A stretch of DNA of 27,458 nt from positions 1-27,458 of the IMG/VR virus record IMGVR_UViG_3300036835_000247; one strand, 5' to 3'. This document shows, piece after piece, positions 12,206 to 18,810 of the stretch. The position numbers and the translations under genes are program-made. The notes beneath the pieces were generated by a model. The model saw only the letters and a list, made by a program, of their open reading frames with translations. It had not been told where the DNA came from and made no database searches. How positions within the stretch are numbered: position 1 is the first letter of the stretch; each line of letters starts with the position of its first letter. The stretch comes from a virus.

Positions 12206-13420
12206 ATGGCCGAAGGAACAGCAGTCCTACTCAGTGCCGACGATCGCGCGGCGATTCTCGGCATGTACAACGAGATGAAGGCAACCACGGTTGCCATCAA
12301 GGCGAAGCTCGAAGCCGGCGAGCCGGCGGGCGAGCTCAAGGTGAAGTTTGAAAAGATCGATCAAAGCCTGGTCGAGTTTCACGCAAAGCACGAGACGATG
12401 ATCAAGCGCGCCGATGATCTCGAAGCGATGATCAAGCGCGCTCGCGAAGAAGCCGAGCCGCCGAAATCGATCGGCCGCCAGGCGCTCGAAAATCCGGCGA
12501 TGCTCGCCTTTTTGAAGAAGTGGCAACCGGGCGGCGTGGTGGTCGAATGCAAACGCGGGCCGATGTTGGAAGTTAAGGACATTACCGGCCTATCCGGCTT
12601 GTTGCCGCAACGGTTAGACCAAATCGCTACCGGGCCGCGGTTGCCGTTCGGCGTGCGTACGCTGATTCCGCAGGGTCGGACTACGGCGGGCTCGATCAGC
12701 TACATAGAGGAAACCAGTTTTACGAACGCCGCGGCGCCGGTGGCTGAAGGTGCGGCGAAACCGAAATCCGACAAGGTTTTCACGCCAAAGACTCTGCCGG
12801 TAGAAACCATCGCCCACTACTTCAAGATCTCGCGACAAGCTGCCGATGATCTTCCGTTTGTTCTAGCGCAAATCGAATCGAACGGGATTTACGGCGTGCA
12901 AATCGTGGAAGACAATCAGCTCTTGAACGGTAGCGGTGTGTCGCCGCAGTTGAAGGGTTTCATGCAGGTTGCCGGAGCTGCGCCGGCGCCGCCGGCCGGG
13001 CCGCCGGCTTCTACTCTGGTGGATGCGATCGGCGTAGCGGCGGTCGATCTTGCGGCAAAAGGCTACTTGCCCGATGGCACCGTGGTCAATCCGGCCGATT
13101 GGGGCGCGGTTTCCATGCTCAAGAACACGCTCGGCAATTACCTGTTTTCGAATCCGATGGACTACAGCGGAAATCAGCGGGTATGGGGCTTGCGTCTTGC
13201 GAGTAGCGCGAACATGGGCGCCGGAAACTTCCTGGTGGGTGCGTTTCAGGGCAATTCGCTCTTGCTCGATAGAGAAGATGTGAACGTCCAAATCGCAAAC
13301 CAGAATGAAGACGACTTCATTAAGAACATGTACACCGTTCTGGTGGAAGAGCGGTTGGTACTGCTGATCTTCCAGGTGGCGGCGTTCGAAAAGGGCGTAG
13401 TGCCGGCGGGTACGCTCTAA
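12206..13420 (+). CDS. Major capsid protein, HK97 fold
   Basis: This protein builds the icosahedral shell. AGAGG lies eight bases before ATG 12206. Residues 1-90 are helical and charged (KAKLEAGEPAGELKVKFEKI, HETMIKRADDLEAMIKRARE), matching the HK97 delta domain that acts as an internal scaffold and is removed by the protease encoded just upstream. The mature domain follows with LPFGVRTLIPQGRTTAGSIS, YIEETSFTNAAAPVAEGAAK, the strand/helix TLPVETIAHYFKISRQAADD, and NQLLNGSGVSPQLKGFM. The C-terminal NMYTVLVEERLVLLIFQVAA is the usual last segment. At 404 residues it is normal and intact. A Pro/Ala-rich loop (PAPPAGPPAS) sits in the middle. Confidence 0.94.
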   Translation: MAEGTAVLLSADDRAAILGMYNEMKATTVAIKAKLEAGEPAGELKVKFEKIDQSLVEFHAKHETMIKRADDLEAMIKRAREEAEPPKSIGRQALENPAMLAFLKKWQPGGVVVECKRGPMLEVKDITGLSGLLPQRLDQIATGPRLPFGVRTLIPQGRTTAGSISYIEETSFTNAAAPVAEGAAKPKSDKVFTPKTLPVETIAHYFKISRQAADDLPFVLAQIESNGIYGVQIVEDNQLLNGSGVSPQLKGFMQVAGAAPAPPAGPPASTLVDAIGVAAVDLAAKGYLPDGTVVNPADWGAVSMLKNTLGNYLFSNPMDYSGNQRVWGLRLASSANMGAGNFLVGAFQGNSLLLDREDVNVQIANQNEDDFIKNMYTVLVEERLVLLIFQVAAFEKGVVPAGTL

Positions 13421-13434
13421 GGGGGGTGAAGGTG

Positions 13435-13956
13435 ATGGACAAGGCCAGATTGCAGGATGAAGCCGAATTGCGGGAGCCGTTCCTACTCGAATTGCTCGCG
13501 CTCGAAAAATCGGGCGCCGCGCTGCCGCTCACGTTGAAACCGTCGGAAGCCTGGTATCTGTTGGCAAGCCTGCAACTGGTCTTGCGCCATACGGGTTTTG
13601 ACGGCGAAATCCGTGCCTATATCGATGGGCTCGCGCACAACATCGAAAGCCGGTTATGCAAGGGGCGGCCGGCAATGGCCGCGGTGGCCGCGATGGGGTG
13701 GCAAGCTGAATACGACGTGAGCGGGCGGGCGGGCGAACCGCCGTTGGTGGCGCCCGCTCGCTCATACGATCCGGAAACCTTCACGAAGGATATGCCTTTT
13801 CACGGCGAAGAGCAGCGAATCGAGCCGGGCGTGATTCAGCAAACCGAAAAGGGTAAGGTTCCGGAACCGGAAAAGCGCAAGCCGGAACGCACGCCGGATA
13901 ATAAACAGCTCGATGTGCCGGAAAACAAGCAAGCCGGCAAACACAAACGCAAGTAG
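13435..13956 (+). CDS. Hypothetical protein, 173 aa, after capsid gene
   Basis: ATG 13435 is preferred, with AGGGGGG eight bases upstream; GTG 13426 is also in frame. The N-terminal 90 residues are helical (LREPFLLELLALEKSGAALP, TLKPSEAWYLLASLQLVLRH). The C-terminal half is a charged low-complexity tail rich in K, E, P and N (EKGKVPEPEKRKPERTPDNK) ending KHKRK. The boundary between them is encoded by a GC-rich inverted repeat (13719-13759) that gives the peptide SGRAGEPPLVAPARS. A helical body with a disordered basic tail next to the capsid gene might be a minor virion or DNA-contacting protein. No family recognised. Confidence 0.65.
   Translation: MDKARLQDEAELREPFLLELLALEKSGAALPLTLKPSEAWYLLASLQLVLRHTGFDGEIRAYIDGLAHNIESRLCKGRPAMAAVAAMGWQAEYDVSGRAGEPPLVAPARSYDPETFTKDMPFHGEEQRIEPGVIQQTEKGKVPEPEKRKPERTPDNKQLDVPENKQAGKHKRK
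13719..13759. repeat. GC-rich inverted-repeat element inside a gene, copy 5
   Basis: GAGCGGGCG (13719-13727) pairs perfectly with CGCCCGCTC (13751-13759) across a 23-nt loop that includes a further GGCGGGCG tract and CCGCCG. The reading frame of the host gene is kept and yields the SGRAGE peptide. The same peptide appears in the gene at 16508. Confidence 0.6.
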
Positions 13957-13962
13957 GCGATC

Positions 13963-14535
13963 ATGCGGTGTCTCGATTTTCAGGTAACGGCGCCGCCGGC
14001 GATTCTGCCGGTTACGATAGACGAATTTATCGACCATGCGCGTTTGAACGCGCTCACGGTCGATCGACAGCCGGACTTGCTCACGCGGCAGTTGACGGCG
14101 GCGACCAACCGCGCCGAGTCATTCTGCCGGCGTTCACTGATAACGCAAACGCTACGCGCTCTGTTCGTGCCGGATGGGTTGACGTGCCGATGCTCGTTGC
14201 TGTTGGCGTTGCCGCGATCGCCGGTGCAGTCGGTGATTTCGGTTACGAGCGATGGAACGGTCGTTGATCCCACTACCTACCGCCTGGACTGGAACACGAT
14301 CGTGCTGAGCTCGGCGCTCGGGCAGCCGGCAACGGCGGTGTTTACGGGCGGGTACGGCGATGCCGCAGAGGATGTGCCGGCGATGATTCGCGAGGGCATC
14401 CTGGAGTACGCGAAGGTGCTCTATGAGGCACGCGGCGGCGAGCGCGAGGACCAATATGCAGTACAGGCGGGCAAGACGCTACCGCCGGGTGTGATTGACT
14501 TGTGGCGGCCGTATCAGGTGGAATTGGGCGGATGA
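13963..14535 (+). CDS. Head-tail connector protein (gp6-like / phiE125 gp8-like)
   Basis: The 190-residue protein has the family's architecture. An N-terminal helical region (IDEFIDHARLNALTVDRQPD, QLTAATNRAESFCRRSLITQ) is followed by the beta section LRALFVPDG, LLLALPRSPVQSVISVTSDG, and DPTTYRLDWNTIVLSSAL. Near the C-terminus come AVFTGGYGDAAEDVPAMIRE and GILEYAKVLYEARGG, ending PPGVIDLWRPYQV. This matches the ring protein that docks under the portal and prepares the vertex for tail attachment. It follows the capsid cluster as expected. Length is typical. Confidence 0.85.
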   Translation: MRCLDFQVTAPPAILPVTIDEFIDHARLNALTVDRQPDLLTRQLTAATNRAESFCRRSLITQTLRALFVPDGLTCRCSLLLALPRSPVQSVISVTSDGTVVDPTTYRLDWNTIVLSSALGQPATAVFTGGYGDAAEDVPAMIREGILEYAKVLYEARGGEREDQYAVQAGKTLPPGVIDLWRPYQVELGG

Positions 14536-14765
14536 GCAGGCACTTTCACGTTTCGCTCGATATTCAGGGGTTTCTGTTGCATCACTCGCGGATGCGCGAT
14601 TACGCCGGCATGTTTCACCGCGATGATGGTAGTCTGATGCCGCCGGCCGAAGCGAAAGCCGAATTACTGCGTCAACTCTCGATGGGACGCAAGATGTTGC
14701 CGTACGGCGAGTGTGAAGGTTTTAGTTACGAGACGGGTTGTCCAGGGCATCCGGTGACAGAATGA
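14532..14765 (+). CDS. Hypothetical protein, 77 aa
   Basis: It is coupled by ATGA overlaps on both sides. The product starts MSRHFHVSLDIQGFLLHHSR and contains AKAELLRQLSMGRKMLPYGE and two cysteines near the end (GECEGFSYETGCPGHP). No family recognised. It lies between connector and head-tail adaptor genes; such inserted small genes are frequent in this window and need not be structural. Confidence 0.6.
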   Translation: MSRHFHVSLDIQGFLLHHSRMRDYAGMFHRDDGSLMPPAEAKAELLRQLSMGRKMLPYGECEGFSYETGCPGHPVTE

Positions 14766-15073
14766 GCACTATGAGTAGAGTTCGTATTGTGCAGCTACTC
14801 TGCCCGTCGCGGCATTGTGTGATCGCTTGCGCTTATCAATCCGAGGACGGGGAAGCGGATTCCATCTATCAGTGGAAAATGCGCGAATCGTTCCGGCGCA
14901 ATGGCGGCGATGAAAAGTGCGGAATTTGTGGATCGACAGAACTACATTTGGAAGACGGCGCTACAAAGTGGGCAACGCTCGAAGAAGCGGAACCGATCCT
15001 TCGGGCTGAAGAGGCAAGACAAGCATTCTCGCGCCACGTAATCGATGAGATGAAAAAGGCCGGGAAAAACTGA
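14762..15073 (+). CDS. Zinc-ribbon-type small protein, 103 aa
   Basis: ATG 14762 overlaps the previous stop, and the stop shares its last base with the next ATG (TGATG). Two Cys pairs are visible: LCPSRHCVIAC near residues 14-23 and KCGICGSTE near 52-56. The remainder is helical and charged (LEEAEPILRAEEARQAFSRH). It resembles small phage proteins with a rubredoxin- or zinc-ribbon-like knuckle; target unknown. Confidence 0.6.
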   Translation: MSTMSRVRIVQLLCPSRHCVIACAYQSEDGEADSIYQWKMRESFRRNGGDEKCGICGSTELHLEDGATKWATLEEAEPILRAEEARQAFSRHVIDEMKKAGKN

Positions 15074-15408
15074 TGACCGCTTCCGATCTTAGCGAATGGA
15101 TTGCCATCTTCATGATGGAGCTGCAGCCGGATGGTGCCGGCGGATTCGCCGAAGCCATACCGGCCGGCCTGGTGGCCGATCGGCCGGCGAACGTTCGGAC
15201 TCCCACGCCGCGGGTGGTGGTCGCCGGCGATCAGCGCGCCGATCGCGTGGAGTACGTCATCACAATTCGCTATGAGCCGGGCATCACAAGTAACTATCGC
15301 GTGATGTGGAACGATCAGTTTTTTGACATCACCGGCGTAAAGGACGTGGACACGCGGCGCACCTGGTTGGAGCTCTCATGTCTACGGTACGAAGCGGGGA
15401 CACAATGA
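15073..15408 (+). CDS. Head-tail joining / adaptor protein
   Basis: The 111-residue protein has the small beta-barrel pattern of the phage head-tail joining family (SPP1 gp16 / Phage_H_T_join). VVVAGDQRADRVEYVITIRY is followed by EPGITSNYRVMWNDQFFDIT then GVKDVDTRRTWLELSCLRYE, where the W.D..F.I.GV.DVD....LEL.C motif is the recognisable part. It closes the head vertex and links connector to tail. Gene order relative to the connector agrees. Confidence 0.82.
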   Translation: MTASDLSEWIAIFMMELQPDGAGGFAEAIPAGLVADRPANVRTPTPRVVVAGDQRADRVEYVITIRYEPGITSNYRVMWNDQFFDITGVKDVDTRRTWLELSCLRYEAGTQ

Positions 15409-15662
15409 GTCGCCGCGAAATGCACTTCCGGCATGGCTTTTATTGCGGATTGGCGGATCGCCTACTTGGCACGTTTGAATATGCGATGCGGAGGCCGAGT
15501 AGTCCAGAGGCTCTCACGATCGAACAATACTTGTCCGATGTGCAGGAGATCCAGGGCAAATTGGTTGCCGCCGGGCACTATGGGCCGGATGAAGATCCTT
15601 TGGAGCGGGAGTATCCGGGCTTTTCGGCGCGGTTGCAAGAAAATGAAGCGGGGACGCAATGA
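15405..15662 (+). CDS. Hypothetical protein, 85 aa
   Basis: ATG 15405 overlaps the preceding stop. The product begins MSRREMHFRHGFYCGLADRL and continues with helical sequence (TIEQYLSDVQEIQGKLVAAG), ending NEAGTQ. The same last four residues AGTQ and similar DNA (GAAGCGGGGACRCAATGA) occur at the end of the previous gene. This short duplicated gene-end cassette suggests insertion by recombination at the stop/start junction. No family recognised. Confidence 0.55.
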   Translation: MSRREMHFRHGFYCGLADRLLGTFEYAMRRPSSPEALTIEQYLSDVQEIQGKLVAAGHYGPDEDPLEREYPGFSARLQENEAGTQ

Positions 15663-16033
15663 TTTGTCCGAGGTGTGGCGGTACCGGGCTCGCCGATGCA
15701 ATCCTGGTGCCGGAAGATCTCGCGCGCTCGATCGTGCATAAAACGGTCCGCTGTGGGCGTTGCCGCGGCGCCGGTGTGATTGGGGAAGGTGACGCAATGA
15801 ATAATCCAACGCAAATCGATGAATCGCTCTTGAAGCGGCGGCCGGTCGTTACCGCGGTGCCGGATCCGGACGGGCCGGGGTGGATTGTAGAGCTCATGTG
15901 CGGTCATAAAGTCTGGTGTGCCGTGCGGCCGATGAATTTCACATACTGCGGTGAGTGTCTGGTGGAGTTGACCAAACAGGCGCGGGCGTTGCTCTCGGAA
16001 CAGCAACGGCCGGCCGGTGCGCATCGTGGGTAA
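15659..16033 (+). CDS. CxxCxGxG zinc-finger protein, 124 aa
   Basis: ATG 15659 overlaps the previous stop. The N-terminus carries CPRCGGTGLA and CGRCRGAGVI, two CxxCxGxG repeats like one zinc centre of the DnaJ cysteine-rich domain. A second part from about residue 47 contains WIVELMCGHKVWCAVRPMNF and TYCGECLVEL, another Cys/His cluster. A second start (ATG 15797) could give the C-terminal part alone. There is no J-domain, so this is not a chaperone in itself. The role is unknown, perhaps assembly-related given the position. Confidence 0.65.
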   Translation: MICPRCGGTGLADAILVPEDLARSIVHKTVRCGRCRGAGVIGEGDAMNNPTQIDESLLKRRPVVTAVPDPDGPGWIVELMCGHKVWCAVRPMNFTYCGECLVELTKQARALLSEQQRPAGAHRG

Positions 16034-16034
16034 G

Positions 16035-16511
16035 ATGTTCCGCGTGGATCTTCGCGGCATTGAGGGCTTCCAGCGTAACTTGCGCGATGTTAGGGCAGGT
16101 ATGCCGGAATGGGCGGCCGCCGCGAATCGCTCGACTGCCGAAACGATCGCCGATATTGCCCGGCGCAACGTCAAGGCCATCGATGCGATCGCCACCGGCA
16201 AGATGTATGCCGGCATTCAAGTAACGAGCTCGCCGAGTGGCCTGGTGTGGGCGGTAGGTTGCACGGAACGGTATGCGCCATACGTGGAGCTCGGCGCGCG
16301 GCCGCATTTTCCGCCATTGGCCGCGATTCGTGAATGGTGCCGAGTACGCGGCATCCCGGAACGCGCGGCATATCCGATTTGTCTTGCGATCGCGCGCCGC
16401 GGGTTGCCGGAACGGCCGTTTCTCTATCCGGCGTTTTTGCAGGGCATGCGTGATCACGTTAACAAGGTGCGCGATGCCTACAACCGCGGGTTAGAAAGGC
16501 TTTTGGCATGA
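16035..16511 (+). CDS. Tail-completion protein (HK97 gp10-like)
   Basis: MFRVDLRGIEGFQRNLRDVR opens the protein at ATG 16035; GTG 16017 is an alternative. Family features are the N-terminal GxxxFxxNLR helix, a long helix (AAAANRSTAETIADIARRNV), the strand region SGLVWAVGCTERYAPYVELG and the conserved ARPHFPPL. The C-terminal ERPFLYPAFLQGMRDHVNKV matches the RPFLxPAxxxxxxxxxxxi motif. These proteins cap the tail tube before joining to the head. The family normally has a GT/GxPR motif near this place, and here GARPHF is in good agreement. Confidence 0.85.
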   Translation: MFRVDLRGIEGFQRNLRDVRAGMPEWAAAANRSTAETIADIARRNVKAIDAIATGKMYAGIQVTSSPSGLVWAVGCTERYAPYVELGARPHFPPLAAIREWCRVRGIPERAAYPICLAIARRGLPERPFLYPAFLQGMRDHVNKVRDAYNRGLERLLA

Positions 16512-16759
16512 GCAAACGATTGCCGGATGGAACGCCGGATTTCCGGACTCTCGATGATCCGCCGAGCGGGCGGGCGGGCGAGCGGTCCGCCGTCCCGCCG
16601 CCGTCCGAGGTTCAATTCAACTGCGGCGATGTACCGTCGCCGATTATGGGGATTCCGCCGCCGGCCGGGCAATGGAGCATACCGGCGGCGGCGCCGAACC
16701 GATGGCGCCGCTTTTGGGTGTGGGCTCTTCTGGGATGGCGTTGGCAATGCTACCGATAG
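16508..16759 (+). CDS. Small protein with C-terminal membrane-like segment, 83 aa
   Basis: ATG 16508 overlaps the previous stop. The product begins MSKRLPDGTPDFRTLDDPPS, then GRAGERSAVPPPSEVQFN encoded by a GC-rich element (16564-16612), then a proline-rich region. It ends with a basic-aromatic hydrophobic stretch (RWRRFWVWALLGWRWQCYR) that could anchor in a membrane. It overlaps the start of the next gene in another frame. It may be a genuine accessory gene or a coding remnant altered by the element. Confidence 0.45.
   Translation: MSKRLPDGTPDFRTLDDPPSGRAGERSAVPPPSEVQFNCGDVPSPIMGIPPPAGQWSIPAAAPNRWRRFWVWALLGWRWQCYR
16564..16612 (+). repeat. GC-rich element inside a gene, copy 6
   Basis: GAGCGGGCGGGCGGGCGAGC (16564-16583) is followed by CCGCCGTCCCGCCGCCG, able to fold back on it. 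The 24 bases 16589-16612 agree at 20 positions with the right arm and tail start of the copy ending at 22502. After that, AGGTTCAA replaces the AGTRGGGTTGCAA ending. Like copy 5 it is read as SGRAGE in the overlying protein. Confidence 0.6.
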
Positions 16760-17133
16760 CCGCGGTGCAGCAGTCGATTTACGAAGCGCTCACGCCGGCG
16801 CTCGCGCCGGTTCCGGTGTTCGATGAAGCCGGGCCGAACGCCGCGTATCCGTACGTCACCATCGGCGAAGTGATCGGCGGCGAGTCAGACACGCTCGATA
16901 AAGAAGCCGTGGATTTAGAGCTGACCATCCACACGTGGAGCCGCCAGGCCGGCATGCTCGAAATATCCACGATCATGGCAACGGTAAAAGATACGCTTCA
17001 CCGGAAATCGCTTCCGGCGAGCGGCTTTCAATGGGTTACAACGATCTGGATCTACGCGCAAACCTTGCGCGATCCGGACGGTAAAACGAGACACGGAGTT
17101 TCGCGATTCCGGGTGATGACGTTCGAACAATAG
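16735..17133 (+). CDS. Tail terminator / completion protein (DUF3168-like)
   Basis: MALAMLPIAAVQQSIYEALT starts the protein; ATG 16747 is possible and neither has a strong ribosome-binding site. It shows the DUF3168 (HK97 gp11-like) pattern: QQSIYEALTPALA...PVFDEAGPNAAYPYVTIGEV, then DLELTIHTWSRQAGMLEIST, then an ending that includes a QxLRDPDGKTRHGVSRFRV segment. The family forms the ring that ends the tail tube and joins head and tail. Length (132 aa) and place before the tube gene fit. It overlaps the upstream gene by 25 bases. Confidence 0.82.
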   Translation: MALAMLPIAAVQQSIYEALTPALAPVPVFDEAGPNAAYPYVTIGEVIGGESDTLDKEAVDLELTIHTWSRQAGMLEISTIMATVKDTLHRKSLPASGFQWVTTIWIYAQTLRDPDGKTRHGVSRFRVMTFEQ

Positions 17134-17136
17134 AAG

Positions 17137-17152
17137 GGCCGCCGCCGCGGCC
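17137..17152 (+). other. Perfect GC hairpin between tail-completion and tube genes
   Basis: GGCCGC (17137-17142) and GCGGCC (17147-17152) form a perfect 6-bp stem with loop CGCC, four bases after the stop of the preceding gene. Only scattered T residues follow (GTAGTTTGATTCC), so termination would be weak. It may set off the highly expressed tube gene as a separate or processed message. Confidence 0.4.
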
Positions 17153-17199
17153 GTAGTTTGATTCCTTTCCCAATTTCAACAATCAGGAGTGGTACAGCT

Positions 17200-17946
17200 A
17201 TGGCAAAGTTTACGGGCAAGGGTGCGCAGTTTCTCGTTAAGACAAGCGGCGCAACACCTACGTATGTGGCAATCGGCCAAATTCAGGAAGTAGGCGCGAT
17301 CGCGGTGACGGCGGAGGAGGTAGATGTTACAACGCTCGATGCTGGCGACTATCGCGACTATATTCAGGGCTTCAAGGATCCCGGCACTTGCGAGCTCAAG
17401 GTGATTTGGGATCCAGGTTTATCGGATCATGGGGATGGCGCGGATGGCCTGGTTGGGCTCTTCGTATCCGGAGAAACGCGCGATTGCGCGATCCGCTGGA
17501 ACAGTTCGGGTACCGGCGGCGAAGCATTCGGCACGTTCCAGGCTTTCATACGCGATATGACCTACGGCGCGCTCAACGCGGATGATCCGCAAATGATCAC
17601 GCCGCTATTCCGGTTGCGCACGCCGGTTACTCTGGTCGATACGTTGCCGGCAACACTCGCGGGTCAACCGATCAGCGCATTTATGCAGGCCGAACAGGCG
17701 GCTCGGGAAGCCGCGGCGCGGGCGAAATCGGCGGATATCTCCGCGAAACGCTTGCGCGATGCCGCCAATAAGGCGGCGGCCGCTGCGGCGGATCGACTGA
17801 AGGCGGCGGAAGCGGCGGAAGCGGCGGCGCGCACGGCCGATGCAGACTCACTGCAAAAGCAGGCTGATATGTGCCAGGAACAGGTAAGAATGGCGCAACA
17901 GGCGCCTCAAACGGCGCCGCCGGCCGCCGGACCGCCGCCGGCGTAG
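17200..17946 (+). CDS. Major tail tube protein with C-terminal coiled-coil extension
   Basis: AGGAG lies ten bases before ATG 17200. Residues 1-155 follow the tail-tube family: KGAQFLVKTSGATPTYVAIG, then VTAEEVDVTTLDAGDYRDYI, KDPGTCELKVIWDPGLSDHG, and the ETRDCAIRWNSSGTGGEAFG...FIRDM section. Residues about 162-234 then form an unusual Ala-rich charged helix (AEQAAREAAARAKSADISAK onward to QKQADMCQEQVRMAQQ), followed by a Pro/Ala tail (PQTAPPAAGPPPA). Tube proteins often carry an extra C-terminal domain, usually Ig-like; a long coiled coil is less common. On an assembled tube it would repeat hundreds of times on the surface. It may bind a partner or the host, or help assembly; that is inference. 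Confidence 0.85.
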   Translation: MAKFTGKGAQFLVKTSGATPTYVAIGQIQEVGAIAVTAEEVDVTTLDAGDYRDYIQGFKDPGTCELKVIWDPGLSDHGDGADGLVGLFVSGETRDCAIRWNSSGTGGEAFGTFQAFIRDMTYGALNADDPQMITPLFRLRTPVTLVDTLPATLAGQPISAFMQAEQAAREAAARAKSADISAKRLRDAANKAAAAAADRLKAAEAAEAAARTADADSLQKQADMCQEQVRMAQQAPQTAPPAAGPPPA

Positions 17947-17962
17947 GATGGTTCGACAAATC

Positions 17963-18000
17963 ACCGCGGATTATATGGCTCGGGTCATGTAATCCGTGGT
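17963..18000 (+). other. 11-bp hairpin before the tail-assembly chaperone gene
   Basis: ACCGCGGATTA (17963-17973) pairs with TAATCCGTGGT (17990-18000) with one G-U-type mismatch, enclosing a 16-nt loop. It lies in the 76-base gap after the tube gene and before ATG 18023. No T run follows. It could stabilise the 3' end of the abundant tube message or reduce read-through into the chaperone gene, which is needed in small amounts. Confidence 0.5.
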
Positions 18001-18022
18001 CCGTCTTTGCGGCAAACAGCTT

Positions 18023-18505
18023 ATGAACAACGAGCAAAACATTCTATCGGCCGCAGTGCCGATTACGCTGGACGGGCGCGAGCTGGCAATCCGGTTCCGC
18101 GCCTTCGCTTTTATTACCTACGCCGAGACGTTCGATCGTGATCTCTTGCAAGACGTGGCGGGGATGGCGCAATCGCTCAAGGACGTGGGCGACGGTGCGC
18201 GTGCCGGCGCGATCGGTAAAGGGTTCGGTGAGGCGTGCGCGAAACTCCGCGATGTCCTGTGGGCGGGCCTGGTCGACCTTCAGCCGAAGATCACACGCGA
18301 TGAGATTGCGCGTATGTTCTCGGTGGCGGACTTCACAACGATTGTTCCGGCGCTGATGAAGGCGATTCAGGCCACATTGCCCGAGGATGCGCGCCCTATG
18401 ATCGCGGTCCAGACGGGCCGCGATTCAGCGCGCGCAAATGGGCAAGACTCTGGGCTTTCCATCGGGATAGAAGCGGCATCACTGCTACCGAGTTCCGTAG
18501 CTTAA
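18023..18505 (+). CDS. Tail-assembly chaperone, short form (gpG-like)
   Basis: ATG 18023 to TAA 18505 encodes 160 residues: AVPITLDGRELAIRFRAFAF, then YAETFDRDLLQDVAGMAQSL, a central CAKLRDVLWAGLVDLQPKIT, and FSVADFTTIVPALMKAIQAT. A small mainly helical protein between tube and tape measure is the gpG position, where it coats the tape measure during assembly. The last 25 codons (ANGQDSGLSIGIEAASLLPS) read as out-of-frame sequence. The protein-like continuation is in the -1 frame, so this short form and a -1 frameshifted long form are both expected. Confidence 0.75.
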   Translation: MNNEQNILSAAVPITLDGRELAIRFRAFAFITYAETFDRDLLQDVAGMAQSLKDVGDGARAGAIGKGFGEACAKLRDVLWAGLVDLQPKITRDEIARMFSVADFTTIVPALMKAIQATLPEDARPMIAVQTGRDSARANGQDSGLSIGIEAASLLPSSVA

Positions 18506-18810
18506 CGCTCGCCGAGCTCTCCTATCTCAGTGCGGCGGCGACGGCGCGCGAAATCCGACAGGACTATTACACCGCTCGGATTGTCGCGATGCTCTCCGCG
18601 GTCAACACCAAAAACGGCCGTTATGATCCTGCAAAATACATGCTCAACAAAGAGGCGATCAACCGCGAGCGTGCCGAACGCGAAGCAGCTCGGGAACCGC
18701 TAACCGGCGAACAGGTGATAACGCGTTTCCGGCAGTTGGGCGTACCGATCATCGATATGCGATCGCGCACCAAAAACGGAGGAAAAACGAATGGCTTCGA
18801 TTTCAGGTAG
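18304..18810 (+). CDS. -1 frame extension of the tail-assembly chaperone (gpGT-like)
   Basis: This frame is open from just after a TGA at 18301-18303 to TAG 18810. From about 18436 it reads WARLWAFHRDRSGITATEFR then SLTLAELSYLSAAATAREIR, YYTARIVAMLSAVNTKNGRY and QVITRFRQLGVPIIDMRSRT. No plausible start codon precedes the conserved part; the first ATG is 18589, well inside it. A -1 shift out of the 18023 frame is therefore the best explanation, as for lambda G/GT. The listed coordinates are the open interval, and the true junction probably lies about 18420-18440. I could not find a textbook X XXY YYZ heptamer there. The region ends 20 bases inside the tape-measure gene. Confidence 0.7.
   Translation, partial: DCAYVLGGGLHNDCSGADEGDSGHIARGCAPYDRGPDGPRFSARKWARLWAFHRDRSGITATEFRSLTLAELSYLSAAATAREIRQDYYTARIVAMLSAVNTKNGRYDPAKYMLNKEAINRERAEREAAREPLTGEQVITRFRQLGVPIIDMRSRTKNGGKTNGFDFR

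Noticed and set aside
3282-13420. Gene transfer agent cluster, suggested by the compact TerL and HK97-type gene order
   Set aside because: The many accessory genes, toxin-antitoxin pair, long tape measure and repeat-rich fibre fit a phage or prophage; nothing specific to the known agents was identified.
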